Notes under the pieces: model-generated
What the model was told of the DNA's origin: nothing
Databases searched by the model: none
Seen by the model: the letters and a program-made list of their open reading frames with translations, nothing else
DNA from: Methylobacterium sp.
Lineage (GTDB): Bacteria > Pseudomonadota > Alphaproteobacteria > Rhizobiales > Beijerinckiaceae
Direction of reading: 5' to 3'
Assembly: GCA_013823325.1 (NCBI GenBank)
Contig: PNLY01000042.1
Coordinates: 1 to 45,390 of the forward strand
Length of the DNA: 45,390 nucleotides
Shown here: one piece after another, positions 34,667-43,154 of the stretch
How positions within the stretch are numbered: position 1 is the stretch's first letter
Layout of the letters: every line of letters starts with the position of its first letter
Position numbers and translations under genes: made by a program

Positions 34667-35848
34667 ATGAAGACGACCGGATATCTCACTGTCGCCGCCG
34701 GGCTGCTCGCTGCGACGGCGCTCACCGACGGTGCGCTCGCTCAGAGCGGCCCGATCAAGATCGGCGTCGTCACGCCGCTCTCGGGCACCTATACCCCGAT
34801 CGGCCAGCAGGTGCGCTGGGGCCTGGAGCTCGCCGCCAAGGAGATCAACGCAGGGGGCGGCATCGCCGGCAGGCAGGTCAGCCTGGTCTTCGAGGACGAG
34901 GAGGCCAACCCGGCCGTCGCCGTGCAGAAGGCCGAGAAGCTGTTCCAGGTCGAGAAGGTCGACTTCCTCACCGGCACGGTCAATTCCGGTTCGACGCTCG
35001 CTGTCGCCCAGCTGGCCGAGCGCAACGCCAAGCTCGCGGCGACGACGGTCTCCTTCGCCGACTCGATCACCACCGACAAATGCTCGCCGAACATGTTCCG
35101 CGTGAACGCGCGCGCCGAGCAGCAATCGGTCGCGCTCGCCGCCTGGCTCGCCAAGGAGAAGCCGAAGGCCAAGGTCTATTATCTCGGCCCCGACTATGAG
35201 ATGGGCCGCTCGACCGTCGCCGCTTTCAAGAGCAGCGCTGAGAAATCCGGTGCGCCGACCGGCGGCGAGGTGTTCGCGCCGCTCGATTCCAAGGACTACA
35301 CCCAGTATTTCGGCCAGATTCGCGCTTCACGGCCGCAGGTGCTCTACACCTCCGTCGCCGGCAACGACACGGTCAGGCTGCTGACCCAGCTGCAGGATTT
35401 CGGCCTGCTCACCAACCTGCAGGTCGTCGGCGCCTCCGGCACCGTGACCTCGCAGAACATCGGCGCGATCGGCCAGGCCGCCGAGGGCTTCGCCACCGGC
35501 GTCGGCTATTCCCCGCAGATCGACACACCGGAGAACAAGGCGTTCGTCGCAGCCTTCCGCGCGGCCAACAAGGCCGATCCCGATCTCTACGGCGCCGACA
35601 GCTACGGCCTGCTCTTCGCCTACAAGGCCGCCGTCGAGAAGGCGGGCTCGACCGAGACCGACAAGGTGCGCGAGGCGCTGCGCGGGCTGAGCTGGCAGAC
35701 TCCGCAGGGCGCCAAGACCATCCGCGCCGGCGATCACCAGGCGATGCAGCCGATGTATGTGGTGCGCGTCGCCAAGGGCAAGTTCGACATCATCGACAAG
35801 GTCGACGCCGACAAGGCGATCGGCCCCGACGCCTGCACAAGGTTCTGA
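34667..35848 (+). CDS. livJ: Branched-chain amino acid-type ABC transporter substrate-binding protein
   Basis: 393 residues with GAGGGAA before the ATG. Signal peptide MKTTGYLTVAAGLLAATALT is cleaved near ALA-QSG. The mature start IKIGVVTPLSGTYTPIGQQV and LAAKEINAGGGIAGRQVSLV are the Peripla_BP_6 signature. DFLTGTVNSGSTLAVAQLAE and SPNMFRVNARAEQQSVALA are further blocks. HAAT-family binding proteins beside aromatic catabolic genes often bind aromatic acids rather than leucine, so furoate or a relative is a plausible ligand. It follows the palindrome at 34593 and precedes the hairpin at 35860. Confidence 0.9.
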   Translation: MKTTGYLTVAAGLLAATALTDGALAQSGPIKIGVVTPLSGTYTPIGQQVRWGLELAAKEINAGGGIAGRQVSLVFEDEEANPAVAVQKAEKLFQVEKVDFLTGTVNSGSTLAVAQLAERNAKLAATTVSFADSITTDKCSPNMFRVNARAEQQSVALAAWLAKEKPKAKVYYLGPDYEMGRSTVAAFKSSAEKSGAPTGGEVFAPLDSKDYTQYFGQIRASRPQVLYTSVAGNDTVRLLTQLQDFGLLTNLQVVGASGTVTSQNIGAIGQAAEGFATGVGYSPQIDTPENKAFVAAFRAANKADPDLYGADSYGLLFAYKAAVEKAGSTETDKVREALRGLSWQTPQGAKTIRAGDHQAMQPMYVVRVAKGKFDIIDKVDADKAIGPDACTRF

Positions 35849-35859
35849 GGACAGGCGCC

Positions 35860-35886
35860 GACCCCTCCCTTCACATGGGAGGGGTC
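35860..35886 (+). other. Intercistronic hairpin between livJ and livH
   Basis: GACCCCTCCC (35860-35869) and GGGAGGGGTC (35877-35886) form a perfect 10-bp stem around TTCACAT. It starts 11 bases after the livJ stop. No T-run follows. Its position matches the hairpins after the other binding-protein genes. Confidence 0.7.
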
Positions 35887-35912
35887 ACACCGCCCTCGCG
35901 AAAGCACATGAC

Positions 35913-36803
35913 ATGAATGCCCTCGACTACCTCCAATTCGTGCTGGCGCCGCAGGTCGTCAACGGGCTCGCGCTCGGGGTCGCCGTGGTGCTGGTCGCCC
36001 TCGGGCTGACGATCATCTTCGGCATGCTCGACGTCATCAACATGAGCCATGGCGAGTTCTACGCCATCGGCGCCTATGCGGCCCTCGCGCTGGGTGCGGC
36101 CGGGATCAGCTTCTGGTTCCTGCTCGTGCTGGTGCCGGTCCTGATGGTGCCACTCGGCATGGCGGCCGAGCGCCTGCTGATCCGGCCGGTCTTCGACAGC
36201 CGGGATCGGCACGTCACCACGCTGCTCGTCACCTTCGGCCTCGCGCTCGTGGTCGAGGACCTGCTCAAGGTCGCCTTCGGCCCCAACACCCAGCGTCCGC
36301 CGACGCCCATTCCGGGCGCGACCGAACTCGCCGGCATCATCGTGCCGAACTACCGGCTCTTCCTGATCGTAGTAGGCGCGGCGATCGTCAACGGCGTCGC
36401 CTATGTCGTCTATCGTACCCGTCTCGGCGCGATGGTGCGGGCGGCCGCCTTCGACCGCAATATGGCGGCCTCGCTCGGCGTGCCGGTGGCGCTGGTCTAT
36501 GCCGGCACCTTCGCCTTCGGCGTGGCGCTCGCAGGTCTTGCCGGCGTCCTGCTCGCGCCGATCTATTCGGTGTTCCCGACCATGGGGCGCGACTTCATCC
36601 TGCTCGCCTTCACCGTCGTCATCGTCGGCGGCATGGGCTCGATCTGGGGCGCGGTCGTCGCCGGCCTGCTGCTGACGCAGGTGCAGGCGCTGGCCAGCCT
36701 GGTGATCTCGCCGGTCTGGACCGATCCGATCGTGTTCGGGACCATGGTCGCCTTCCTCGTTTTCCGCCCGCAGGGCCTGTTCGGGAGGCTCGGCCATGCG
36801 TGA
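35913..36803 (+). CDS. livH: Branched-chain amino acid-type ABC transporter permease
   Basis: 296 residues, eight or so helices. LALGVAVVLVALGLTIIFGM with LDVINMSHGEFYAIGAYAAL is the LivH signature near residue 20. The C-terminal half holds FDRNMAASLGVPVALVYAGT and FTVVIVGGMGSIWGAVVAGL. The end FRPQGLFGRLGHA is the usual LivH ending. It overlaps livM by eight bases. Forms the channel with LivM. Confidence 0.93.
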   Translation: MNALDYLQFVLAPQVVNGLALGVAVVLVALGLTIIFGMLDVINMSHGEFYAIGAYAALALGAAGISFWFLLVLVPVLMVPLGMAAERLLIRPVFDSRDRHVTTLLVTFGLALVVEDLLKVAFGPNTQRPPTPIPGATELAGIIVPNYRLFLIVVGAAIVNGVAYVVYRTRLGAMVRAAAFDRNMAASLGVPVALVYAGTFAFGVALAGLAGVLLAPIYSVFPTMGRDFILLAFTVVIVGGMGSIWGAVVAGLLLTQVQALASLVISPVWTDPIVFGTMVAFLVFRPQGLFGRLGHA

Positions 36804-37839
36804 CCGGCTGACATTGTCGATGCGCGCGAGCCATCTGCTCGCCCTTGTCCTCGTCACGGCAGCGCTAGCGCTCGCCGCGATCGGCGCCGCCAGCGGCGAC
36901 ACCTTCTACCTTCGCCTCGGCACGGAGGCGCTGATCTTCGCCGGCCTCGCCCTCTCTGTTGACCTGCTGCTCGGCTATTCCGGCGCGCTCTCGCTGGGAC
37001 AGGCGCTCTATTTCGGCATCGGCGCCTATGTCTCGGCGCTGACCCTGCTGAAGGTGCCGTCCTTCTGGCTCGCCATGGCGGCGGCGGGCGGGGCGACGCT
37101 GATCGCCTCGATCGTCGGCGGCCTGATCGCCAACCGGGTGCGCGGCGTCTATTTCGCGCTGATCACCTTCGGGCTGGCGCAGGTCGTCGCCAAGGTCGTC
37201 TACAACACCCGCGAGCTCGGCGCCTCCGACGGCATGATCGGCATCCCCGTCATCGAGATCGGCTTCGGCCCGGTCTCGGTCTCGGCCGGCAATCCGGTCG
37301 GCTTCTTCCTGGTCGTGCTGGCGATCATCATGGGACTGTACGGAATCACCGCCTATCTGCTCGACACGCCGTTCGGGCGGGTGCTGACGGCGCTCAAGGC
37401 GAATGAGAAGCGCGTGCCCTTCCTCGGCTATTCGGTCTGGCGGGCGCGGATGTTCTCCTATGTGCTGGCCGGGCTGATCGCCGGGCTTTCGGGCGCGCTC
37501 TATCCGATGCTGCGCGGCTTCGTCTCGCCGGAGCTGATGTTCTTCGTGACGTCCGGCAATGCGGTGATCTCGGTCATCCTCGGCGGTGTCGGCACGCTGA
37601 TCGGCGCGATCTACGGCTCGGTGCTACTCGTCCTGCTGAAGTCGATCATCGGCAGCTGGACCGAGCACCATCTCATCGTGATCGGCCTGATCTTCATGGT
37701 CTGCGTGATGTTCCTGCCCAAGGGGCTGGTCGGCTTCATCCGGCCGCGCATCGAGCAGCGCCTGCTCGCCGGTGCGCAAAAGCCGGCCGCGCCGTCTTTC
37801 GCCCCGGCCCGGCTCGAAGCGGGAAGTGCCAAGCCATGA
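36796..37839 (+). CDS. livM: Branched-chain amino acid-type ABC transporter permease
   Basis: 347 residues. LSVDLLLGYSGALSLGQALY is the LivM signature near residue 52, followed by FGIGAYVSALTLLK. VRGVYFALITFGLAQVVAKV and LLDTPFGRVLTALKANEKRV with PFLGY are typical cytoplasmic and membrane parts. The final 30 residues are an alanine/proline-rich tail, common in this subunit. Overlaps livH at its start and livG by four bases at its end. Confidence 0.93.
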   Translation: MRDRLTLSMRASHLLALVLVTAALALAAIGAASGDTFYLRLGTEALIFAGLALSVDLLLGYSGALSLGQALYFGIGAYVSALTLLKVPSFWLAMAAAGGATLIASIVGGLIANRVRGVYFALITFGLAQVVAKVVYNTRELGASDGMIGIPVIEIGFGPVSVSAGNPVGFFLVVLAIIMGLYGITAYLLDTPFGRVLTALKANEKRVPFLGYSVWRARMFSYVLAGLIAGLSGALYPMLRGFVSPELMFFVTSGNAVISVILGGVGTLIGAIYGSVLLVLLKSIIGSWTEHHLIVIGLIFMVCVMFLPKGLVGFIRPRIEQRLLAGAQKPAAPSFAPARLEAGSAKP

Positions 37840-38579
37840 GCGGTCCCGTCCTCGAAATCCGCGAGCTGGGCATCGCCTTTGGCGGCCTGAAGGCGGTCGA
37901 CAAGGTGAGCTTCAGTGCAGAGCGCAACCGGATCACCACCGTGATCGGGCCGAATGGCGCCGGCAAGTCGACGCTGTTCAACCTGATCAGCGGGGCGCTC
38001 AAGCCGAAATCCGGCCAGCTCCTGATCGACGGCGTCGACATGACCGGCGCCTCGCCGGCGCGCACCAAGGCGGCCGGGCTGTCGCGCTCGTTCCAGATCA
38101 CCAACCTGTTCTTCGAGCTGACGGTGGCCGAGAACCTGCGCATGGCGGCGCAAGTGCTGGAGCCGACGGCGCGCGCTTTCCTCCCGCTCGGCCGCTCGAC
38201 CCGGGCGCTCGCCAAGACCGGCGAGATGCTCGAGCGCTTCCAGCTCGGCCACAAGCGCGACGAACTCGCCGGAAATCTCTCGCATGGCGACCAGCGCCGG
38301 CTCGAGATCGCGGTCTGCCTGGCATCGGAGCCGAAGATCCTGCTGCTCGACGAGCCGACGCAGGGCATGAGCCATGCCGACACGGCCGACACCGCGAAGC
38401 TGGTGCGCGAACTCAGCCGCGATGTCAGCGTGCTGCTGATCGAGCACGATATCGGGCTCGTCATGGACCTCTCGGACCATGTCGTCGTCATGCATCAGGG
38501 CCGCAAGCTCGCCGAGGGACCGCCCGCCATGGTGCGGGCCGACCCGGCGGTGCAGGCCGCCTATTTCGGACATCACTGA
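37836..38579 (+). CDS. livG: Branched-chain amino acid-type ABC transporter ATPase
   Basis: 247 residues. Walker A GPNGAGKST near residue 35; signature NLSHGDQRRLEIAVCLA, the usual degenerate LivG form of LSGGQ; Walker B ILLLDEPTQGMSHAD; switch histidine in LLIEHDIGLVMDL. ITNLFFELTVAENLRMAAQV is the Q-loop side. Overlaps livM (ATGA), and livF starts two bases after it. Confidence 0.93.
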   Translation: MSGPVLEIRELGIAFGGLKAVDKVSFSAERNRITTVIGPNGAGKSTLFNLISGALKPKSGQLLIDGVDMTGASPARTKAAGLSRSFQITNLFFELTVAENLRMAAQVLEPTARAFLPLGRSTRALAKTGEMLERFQLGHKRDELAGNLSHGDQRRLEIAVCLASEPKILLLDEPTQGMSHADTADTAKLVRELSRDVSVLLIEHDIGLVMDLSDHVVVMHQGRKLAEGPPAMVRADPAVQAAYFGHH

Positions 38580-38580
38580 C

Positions 38581-39288
38581 ATGCTCGCGATCAACGGACT
38601 GCACAGCCATTACGGCCTGAGCCACGTCATCCAGGGAATCGACCTTTCGGCGGCGCCCGGCGAGGTGATCGGCATCTTCGGCCGCAACGGCGTCGGCAAG
38701 ACGACGCTGCTCAAGACGATCGCCGGTTGGGTGAAACCGAGCGAGGGCGCGATCACGCTCGGCGGCCAAGCCCTGAACGGGCTCGCGCCCGACCGGATCT
38801 GCCTCTCCGGCGTCGGGCTGGTGCCCGAGGACCGGCGCATCTTTCCCGGCCTCACCGTCGAGGAGAACCTGCAGCTCGGCCTGCTGCAGGTGCGCGGCCG
38901 GGCAGCCAAGGCCGAGCGCGCCGCCATCGACCAGATCTACGACCGCTTTCCGCGCCTCGGCGAGCGCCGCCGCCAGCTCGGCACGACGCTGTCGGGCGGC
39001 GAGCAGCAGATGCTCGCCATGGCGCGCGTGCTGGTCGGCGAGCCCAGGCTGGTGCTGGTCGACGAGCCCAGCGAGGGACTGGCGCCGATGATCGTCGCCG
39101 AGGTCTTTGCCATCGTGCGCGAATTGCGCGAGCGCGGCTGCATCGTGCTGCTGGTCGAGCAGAACGTGCACGAGGCGCTCTCGGTGACCGACCGCTTCGT
39201 CGTGATCGAGCGCGGGCGGATCGTGCTGAGCGGGGATGCCGAGGACGAGGACGACCGCACGCGCCTGCTGACGGCCCTGGCTGTCTGA
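38581..39288 (+). CDS. livF: Branched-chain amino acid-type ABC transporter ATPase
   Basis: 235 residues. Walker A GRNGVGKTT near residue 34; GLVPEDRRIFPGLTVEENLQ with the Q-loop position altered to E-D-R-R as in many LivF proteins; signature LSGGEQQMLAMARVL; Walker B LVLVDEPSEGLAP; LLVEQNVHEAL closes the switch region. It ends the Liv operon. The 105 bases that follow hold no clear terminator, and a new promoter starts at 39377. Confidence 0.93.
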   Translation: MLAINGLHSHYGLSHVIQGIDLSAAPGEVIGIFGRNGVGKTTLLKTIAGWVKPSEGAITLGGQALNGLAPDRICLSGVGLVPEDRRIFPGLTVEENLQLGLLQVRGRAAKAERAAIDQIYDRFPRLGERRRQLGTTLSGGEQQMLAMARVLVGEPRLVLVDEPSEGLAPMIVAEVFAIVRELRERGCIVLLVEQNVHEALSVTDRFVVIERGRIVLSGDAEDEDDRTRLLTALAV

Positions 39289-39376
39289 CAACCGGCTTGC
39301 TCGCCCGGGCTCCTCGTCAGGGGCGCCGCGCAGCAACCGGCAATAGGGCCTTCTGCGGCAGCGCAACCAGCGGCTC

Positions 39377-39405
39377 TTGAAAGCACTAAAGAAGTGCTTT
39401 ATACT
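39377..39405 (+). promoter_or_regulatory. Strong sigma-70-type promoter with embedded palindrome
   Basis: TTGAAA (39377-39382), a 17-base spacer and TATACT (39400-39405) make the best promoter in the window. The spacer is filled by an inverted repeat AAAGCACT (39380-39387) / AGTGCTTT (39393-39400) with a five-base centre. A repressor bound there would block RNA polymerase. The predicted transcription start, seven bases after the -10, is 39412, the A of an ATG. Confidence 0.75.
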
Positions 39406-39411
39406 ATCGGT

Positions 39412-39876
39412 ATGGTCGGAAAGCCGCACACCACCATGGCGCTGGTTCTGTCGCCAGCTCCCGAGGACCGCGAGGCGCTCCATGGAACGCTTGTCGCCTA
39501 TCGTCAGGCCCTGGCGATCCTCGACGGCACCAAAGGCGCCAATCTCGTCGCGCTTCACGAGGAAGCCTATGAGGAAATCCGGGCCCGCACCGGCCTGCCA
39601 TCGCGCATGGCGACGCTCGCCTTGCGCGACCACAGCAAGCGCGCGGTCGGCGCCCCCATCGACGACATCCCGCTCGATTCCAAGCTGTTCTCGGTCAAGG
39701 GCCCCGACAGCCTGAGCATCGCCACCATCGGTGGCCGCGTCGTCATCCCCTATTCGGTGGATGGGTATCGCGGCGGTTGGGATGATTTTGCCGAAGCCCG
39801 TTTGTGCTTCAGCGGCACGTCGATCAACGTCCTGGTCGGCGTCCAGGCCGGCCTCCATTCCCAGAAGGAGACCACC
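39412..39876 (+). other. TnpB-like N-terminal domain (no nuclease domain), in frame with pspA
   Basis: 155 codons with no stop before pspA, so translation from 39412 would give a TnpB-N/PspA fusion of 368 residues. The parts resemble the N-terminal half of IS200/IS605 TnpB proteins: VLSPAPEDREALHGTLVAYR, then VALHEEAYEEIRARTGLPSR, DDIPLDSKLFSVKGPDSLSI with GGRVVIPYSVDGYR, and ARLCFSGTSINVLVGVQ. The RuvC-like catalytic domain, the zinc ribbon and the transposon ends are absent. The ATG at 39412 coincides with the predicted transcription start, which implies leaderless translation; ATG at 39436 is another option. It may be a domesticated regulatory domain or a remnant whose promoter now serves the stress genes. 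Family call by eye, moderate certainty. Confidence 0.5.
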
Positions 39877-40518
39877 ATGTCCAATGAAGGTATCCTCGCC
39901 CGCCTCGGGCGCGTCATCGCCGGCGTGGTCAACAATGCGGTCGATGCCGCCGAGGGGGCCAATCCCACCGCCATCGCCCAGCAGGCCGTGCGCGAGATCG
40001 AGAAGATCGCCGAGGAGGCCCGTGCGGCGCTCGGCGTGGCGATCGCGGCCGGCCATCGCCTGAAGGCCAAGGCGGAGGACCTCGACGCTGAGATCCGCGA
40101 CCTCGACGCGAAGATCCGGACCGGCCTGGAGAAGGGCCGCGAGGACCTCGCCCGGGCGGCCACCGGCCTCCAGATCGACCTGGAAGCGCAGCGCAACGCC
40201 CTCGCCAAGGCGATCGCCGAGAATGCGGGGGAAACCGCAGAGGCCGAGGCGACCTTGCGCAGCATCGCCTCGGCCCGCGCCGACGCGATGAAACGGCTCG
40301 ACGACGCCAAGCGCGCCGAGCGGGCCGCTCCCGCCGCGGCGACGCCCTCGCAGCGCAACGACCAGCGCCTCGCCGCGGCGCTGGCGGCGGTGGAGCGGGT
40401 GACGGGCGTTCCGGCCAAGCCCGCCCAGGGTTCGGCCGAGGTCGAGGAGCTCGGCCGGATGCAGCGCGAGGATGAGATCGAGGCGCGGCTCAAGGCCTTC
40501 CGCGAAGGCCAGCGCTGA
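39877..40518 (+). CDS. PspA/IM30 family protein
   Basis: 213 residues, close to PspA (about 222). ATG 39877 is supported by AGAAGGAG six bases upstream and by the match of ILARLGRVIAGVVNNAVDAA to the PspA N-terminal amphipathic helix. The rest is nearly all helical coiled coil: AQQAVREIEKIAEEARAALG, EDLDAEIRDLDAKIRTGLEK and so on, with heptad-like alternation. PspA binds stressed inner membrane and can form ESCRT-III-like assemblies. Its stop overlaps the start of the next gene (TGATG). The frame continues upstream into the TnpB-like domain, so a longer form is possible. Confidence 0.82.
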   Translation: MSNEGILARLGRVIAGVVNNAVDAAEGANPTAIAQQAVREIEKIAEEARAALGVAIAAGHRLKAKAEDLDAEIRDLDAKIRTGLEKGREDLARAATGLQIDLEAQRNALAKAIAENAGETAEAEATLRSIASARADAMKRLDDAKRAERAAPAAATPSQRNDQRLAAALAAVERVTGVPAKPAQGSAEVEELGRMQREDEIEARLKAFREGQR

Positions 40519-41168
40519 TGGACTCGATCATCCAGCCGGGCACCGCGCCCTTCTGGGTGGCGCTCCTGGTGGTGGTCGGACTCGGGCTGGTCGAGCTGGT
40601 CTCGGTCCTGCTCGGGCTCTCGGCCTCCGGCCTGCTCGACGACAGCATCGGCCATCACGGCCCGGACGGCCACGAGGCCGGCCTGCTCGGCGGCTGGATG
40701 TCCTGGCTGAACGCAGGCGGCGTGCCGATCCTGGTGCTCGCCGTCATCCTGCTCTCGGCCTTCGCCGTCTTCGGCTTCGCTATCCAGGGGCTCGCGGCCG
40801 GCCTGCTGCGCCCTCTGCCTGCCATCGCAGCGGTGCCGCTCGCGCTGGGGCCCGCCCTGCCCGTGACCCGCTGGCTCAGCCGCGGCATCGCCAGGGTGAT
40901 CCCGCGCGACGAGACCAATGCGTTGAGCCAGGCCGATTTCATCGGCCTCGTCGGCACCGTCACGATCGGACCGCTCGACCAGGGCCATCCCGGCGCGGTG
41001 CGTGTGAAGGACCGCTACGACAACATCCACACCCTGCGCGCGAAGGCCGCGCCGGGCCACCGTATCGAGACCGGGGCTGTCGTCGTGATCGTCGACGGCT
41101 CGGACGGTCTGTTCCAAGCCATTCCCGCGCCGCAGGAACTCGGCAGCGTTGACTCCAGCAGGGGCTGA
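40518..41168 (+). CDS. YqiJ-like inner-membrane protein with OB-fold (NfeD-related)
   Basis: 216 residues. Membrane helices near residues 12-35 (FWVALLVVVGLGLVELVSVL) and 68-95 (VPILVLAVILLSAFAVFGFA) plus a third near 100-118. The C-terminal soluble part (about 143-205: DFIGLVGTVTIGPLDQGHPG, then AVRVKDRYDNIHTLRAKA and TGAVVVIVDGSDG) fits an OB-fold like that of E. coli YqiJ and NfeD proteins. Such proteins pair with SPFH proteins. The flotillin gene follows after two bases and PspA overlaps upstream. Confidence 0.82.
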   Translation: MDSIIQPGTAPFWVALLVVVGLGLVELVSVLLGLSASGLLDDSIGHHGPDGHEAGLLGGWMSWLNAGGVPILVLAVILLSAFAVFGFAIQGLAAGLLRPLPAIAAVPLALGPALPVTRWLSRGIARVIPRDETNALSQADFIGLVGTVTIGPLDQGHPGAVRVKDRYDNIHTLRAKAAPGHRIETGAVVVIVDGSDGLFQAIPAPQELGSVDSSRG

Positions 41169-41170
41169 CC

Positions 41171-42892
41171 ATGGACTTCATTTCTCTGGGCATCATCGCC
41201 GGCGTGATCGTCGCGGCGATCGTCGTCATCGGCATCATCATGACGTCGCTCTACACGCGGGCGACGCGCGACAAGGCCTATGTCCGCACCGGACTCGGCG
41301 GCAAGAAGGTCGTGCTCGACGGCGGCTCTGTCATCCTGCCGATCTTCCATTCCTATTCCTGGGTTTCGCTCAGCACGCTGCGCCTCGAGGTCAAGCGCGC
41401 CGAGAACGAGTCGCTGATCACCAAGGACCGGATGCGGGCCGACATCACCGCCGAGTTCTATGTCCGGGTGAAGCCGGATGCGGAGAACATCGCGCTCGCC
41501 GCCCAGACCCTGGGCGACAGGACCAACGACGCCGACGCCCTCAAGGCGCTGGTCGAGGCAAAGTTCGTCGACGGCCTGCGCTCGGTCGCGGCGACCATGT
41601 CGCTGCGCGATCTGCAGGAACAGCGCGCCGAATTCGTGAAGTCGGTGCAGGCGGCGGTTGCGCATGACCTGCAGTCGAACGGGCTCGAACTGGAATCGGT
41701 CTCGCTGACAAGGCTCGACCAGACCGACATCAAGCATTTCAACCCGAACAACACCTTCGATGCAGAAGGCCTGACCGCGCTCACCAAGATCACCGAGGAG
41801 CGCAAGCGCGAGCGCAACCAGATCGTCAGGGACAACGAGGTCGAGATCGCGACCAAGGACCGCGAAGCCTCGCTCAGGCGCCTGACCATCGAGCGCGAGC
41901 AGCGCGATGCCGAGCTGACGCAGGAGCGCGACATTGCCAACAAGACCGCCGAGACCCGGGCCGAGGCGGCCAAGGCCGAGCAGCTCGCGCGCCTGGCCGA
42001 GGAGACGGCACGCCTGGAAACCGAGCGCGGCATCGCCGAGCGCGATTCCGAAGCGCGCCAGGCCCGCGAGTCCGCCCGCATCGCCGCCGAGCGCGGCATT
42101 GCCGAGCGCGAGGCCGAGGCGCGCAAGATCACCGAGACCGCCCGGATCGAGGCGGCCATCGCCGTCGCCCACAAGACCGAGGAGGAGCAGGCTGCGCGAG
42201 CAAGGGCCGACGCCGCCAAGGCGAGCGCCATCACCGCCGAGGAGCAGGTGACCACCGCCCGCGACGTCGAGATCGCCGAGCGCGCCAAGCGCATCGCGGT
42301 GATCGACGCCCGCAAGGAGGCCGAGCAGCAGGCGACCGCGGTCACCGTCAAGGCCGAGGCCGAGCGCCAGGCGGCCGAGGACCTCGCCGCCGCCGTGAAG
42401 ATCCAGGCCGAGGCGGAAGCGGAGGCGGCCAAGATCCGCGCTACCGGCGTGATCGAGCTCGGCGAGGCGCAGGCCCGGGCCGAGCGCGCCAAGAACGAGG
42501 CGCGCAACGCGCTCGCCGCCAACATCATCGATTTCGAGCTGGCGAAGGCGCGTGTCGAGATCGTGCCGCAGGCGCTGGCGCAGGCGATGAAGCCGATCGA
42601 GAAGATCTCCGACATCCGCATCTTCAGCGCCGGCGGGCTGGCCGGCGCGCTCGGCGGCGGCGCGGGCGAGCCGAACGGCAACCCGATGGGCGATCTCGCC
42701 AGCCAGCTGCTGAGCTTCACCGCCCAGAAGCCGATCCTCGACGAGATCCTGTCCCAGGCCGGTTTCAAGGGCGCCGACCCGACCCAGGCGCTTCTCGCCG
42801 CCTCGCTCGGAGACGCTGCAGGCAGGACCGCCAAGCAGGCTGCTCAGCCGCCCGCCAAGCCGATCCAGCCCAAGGGCGGCGAGCCCGCCTGA
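41171..42892 (+). CDS. Flotillin-like SPFH protein (YqiK family)
   Basis: 573 residues. An N-terminal membrane helix (residues 4-25) precedes the SPFH/band-7 domain (about 30-215), with GLGGKKVVLDGGSVILPIFH and ITKDRMRADITAEFYVRVKP. Residues 215-480 are a long charged coiled coil rich in EAEARK-type repeats such as GIAERDSEARQARESARIAA. The C-terminus contains LAQAMKPIEKISDIRIFSAG and a Gly/Pro-rich tail. Organises membrane microdomains and, with YqiJ, likely envelope integrity. Last gene of the PspA-YqiJ-YqiK unit, followed by a hairpin at 42929. Confidence 0.9.
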   Translation: MDFISLGIIAGVIVAAIVVIGIIMTSLYTRATRDKAYVRTGLGGKKVVLDGGSVILPIFHSYSWVSLSTLRLEVKRAENESLITKDRMRADITAEFYVRVKPDAENIALAAQTLGDRTNDADALKALVEAKFVDGLRSVAATMSLRDLQEQRAEFVKSVQAAVAHDLQSNGLELESVSLTRLDQTDIKHFNPNNTFDAEGLTALTKITEERKRERNQIVRDNEVEIATKDREASLRRLTIEREQRDAELTQERDIANKTAETRAEAAKAEQLARLAEETARLETERGIAERDSEARQARESARIAAERGIAEREAEARKITETARIEAAIAVAHKTEEEQAARARADAAKASAITAEEQVTTARDVEIAERAKRIAVIDARKEAEQQATAVTVKAEAERQAAEDLAAAVKIQAEAEAEAAKIRATGVIELGEAQARAERAKNEARNALAANIIDFELAKARVEIVPQALAQAMKPIEKISDIRIFSAGGLAGALGGGAGEPNGNPMGDLASQLLSFTAQKPILDEILSQAGFKGADPTQALLAASLGDAAGRTAKQAAQPPAKPIQPKGGEPA

Positions 42893-42928
42893 TCTCAGGG
42901 GCGCGGCCTCGTTAGTCGCAGATCTGTA

Positions 42929-42955
42929 GCGCCCGAGCCTTTCTGGCTCGGGCGC
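42929..42955 (+). terminator. Probable terminator hairpin of the PspA-YqiJ-YqiK operon
   Basis: GCGCCCGAGCC (42929-42939) and GGCTCGGGCGC (42945-42955) pair perfectly around TTTCT, 37 bases after the flotillin stop. The U-tract is poor (AGTGATCTTGTC), so termination may be incomplete. Nothing else is evident in the gap 42893-43154. Confidence 0.65.
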
Positions 42956-43154
42956 AGTGATCTTGTCGGGCCATCGCCGACAGCCATGCTGAAGCGATTG
43001 CATGCAAATCCTGCAGGTCAGGCAAGGCGTGCCTGGCCCTCGACCGCAACGGCAGATTCACGGAAGACCAGCATAGGCCGAAATCGTGCACGGCGCTGTC
43101 GAAGGGCGGTCCGCTGGCCGGAGCACGCGGTGACGACGCTGGGAGGGGATCGCG

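Noticed and set aside
39412..39876. Active IS200/IS605 element
   Set aside because: There is no RuvC domain, no TnpA and no recognisable transposon ends, so it is at most a remnant or a domesticated domain.
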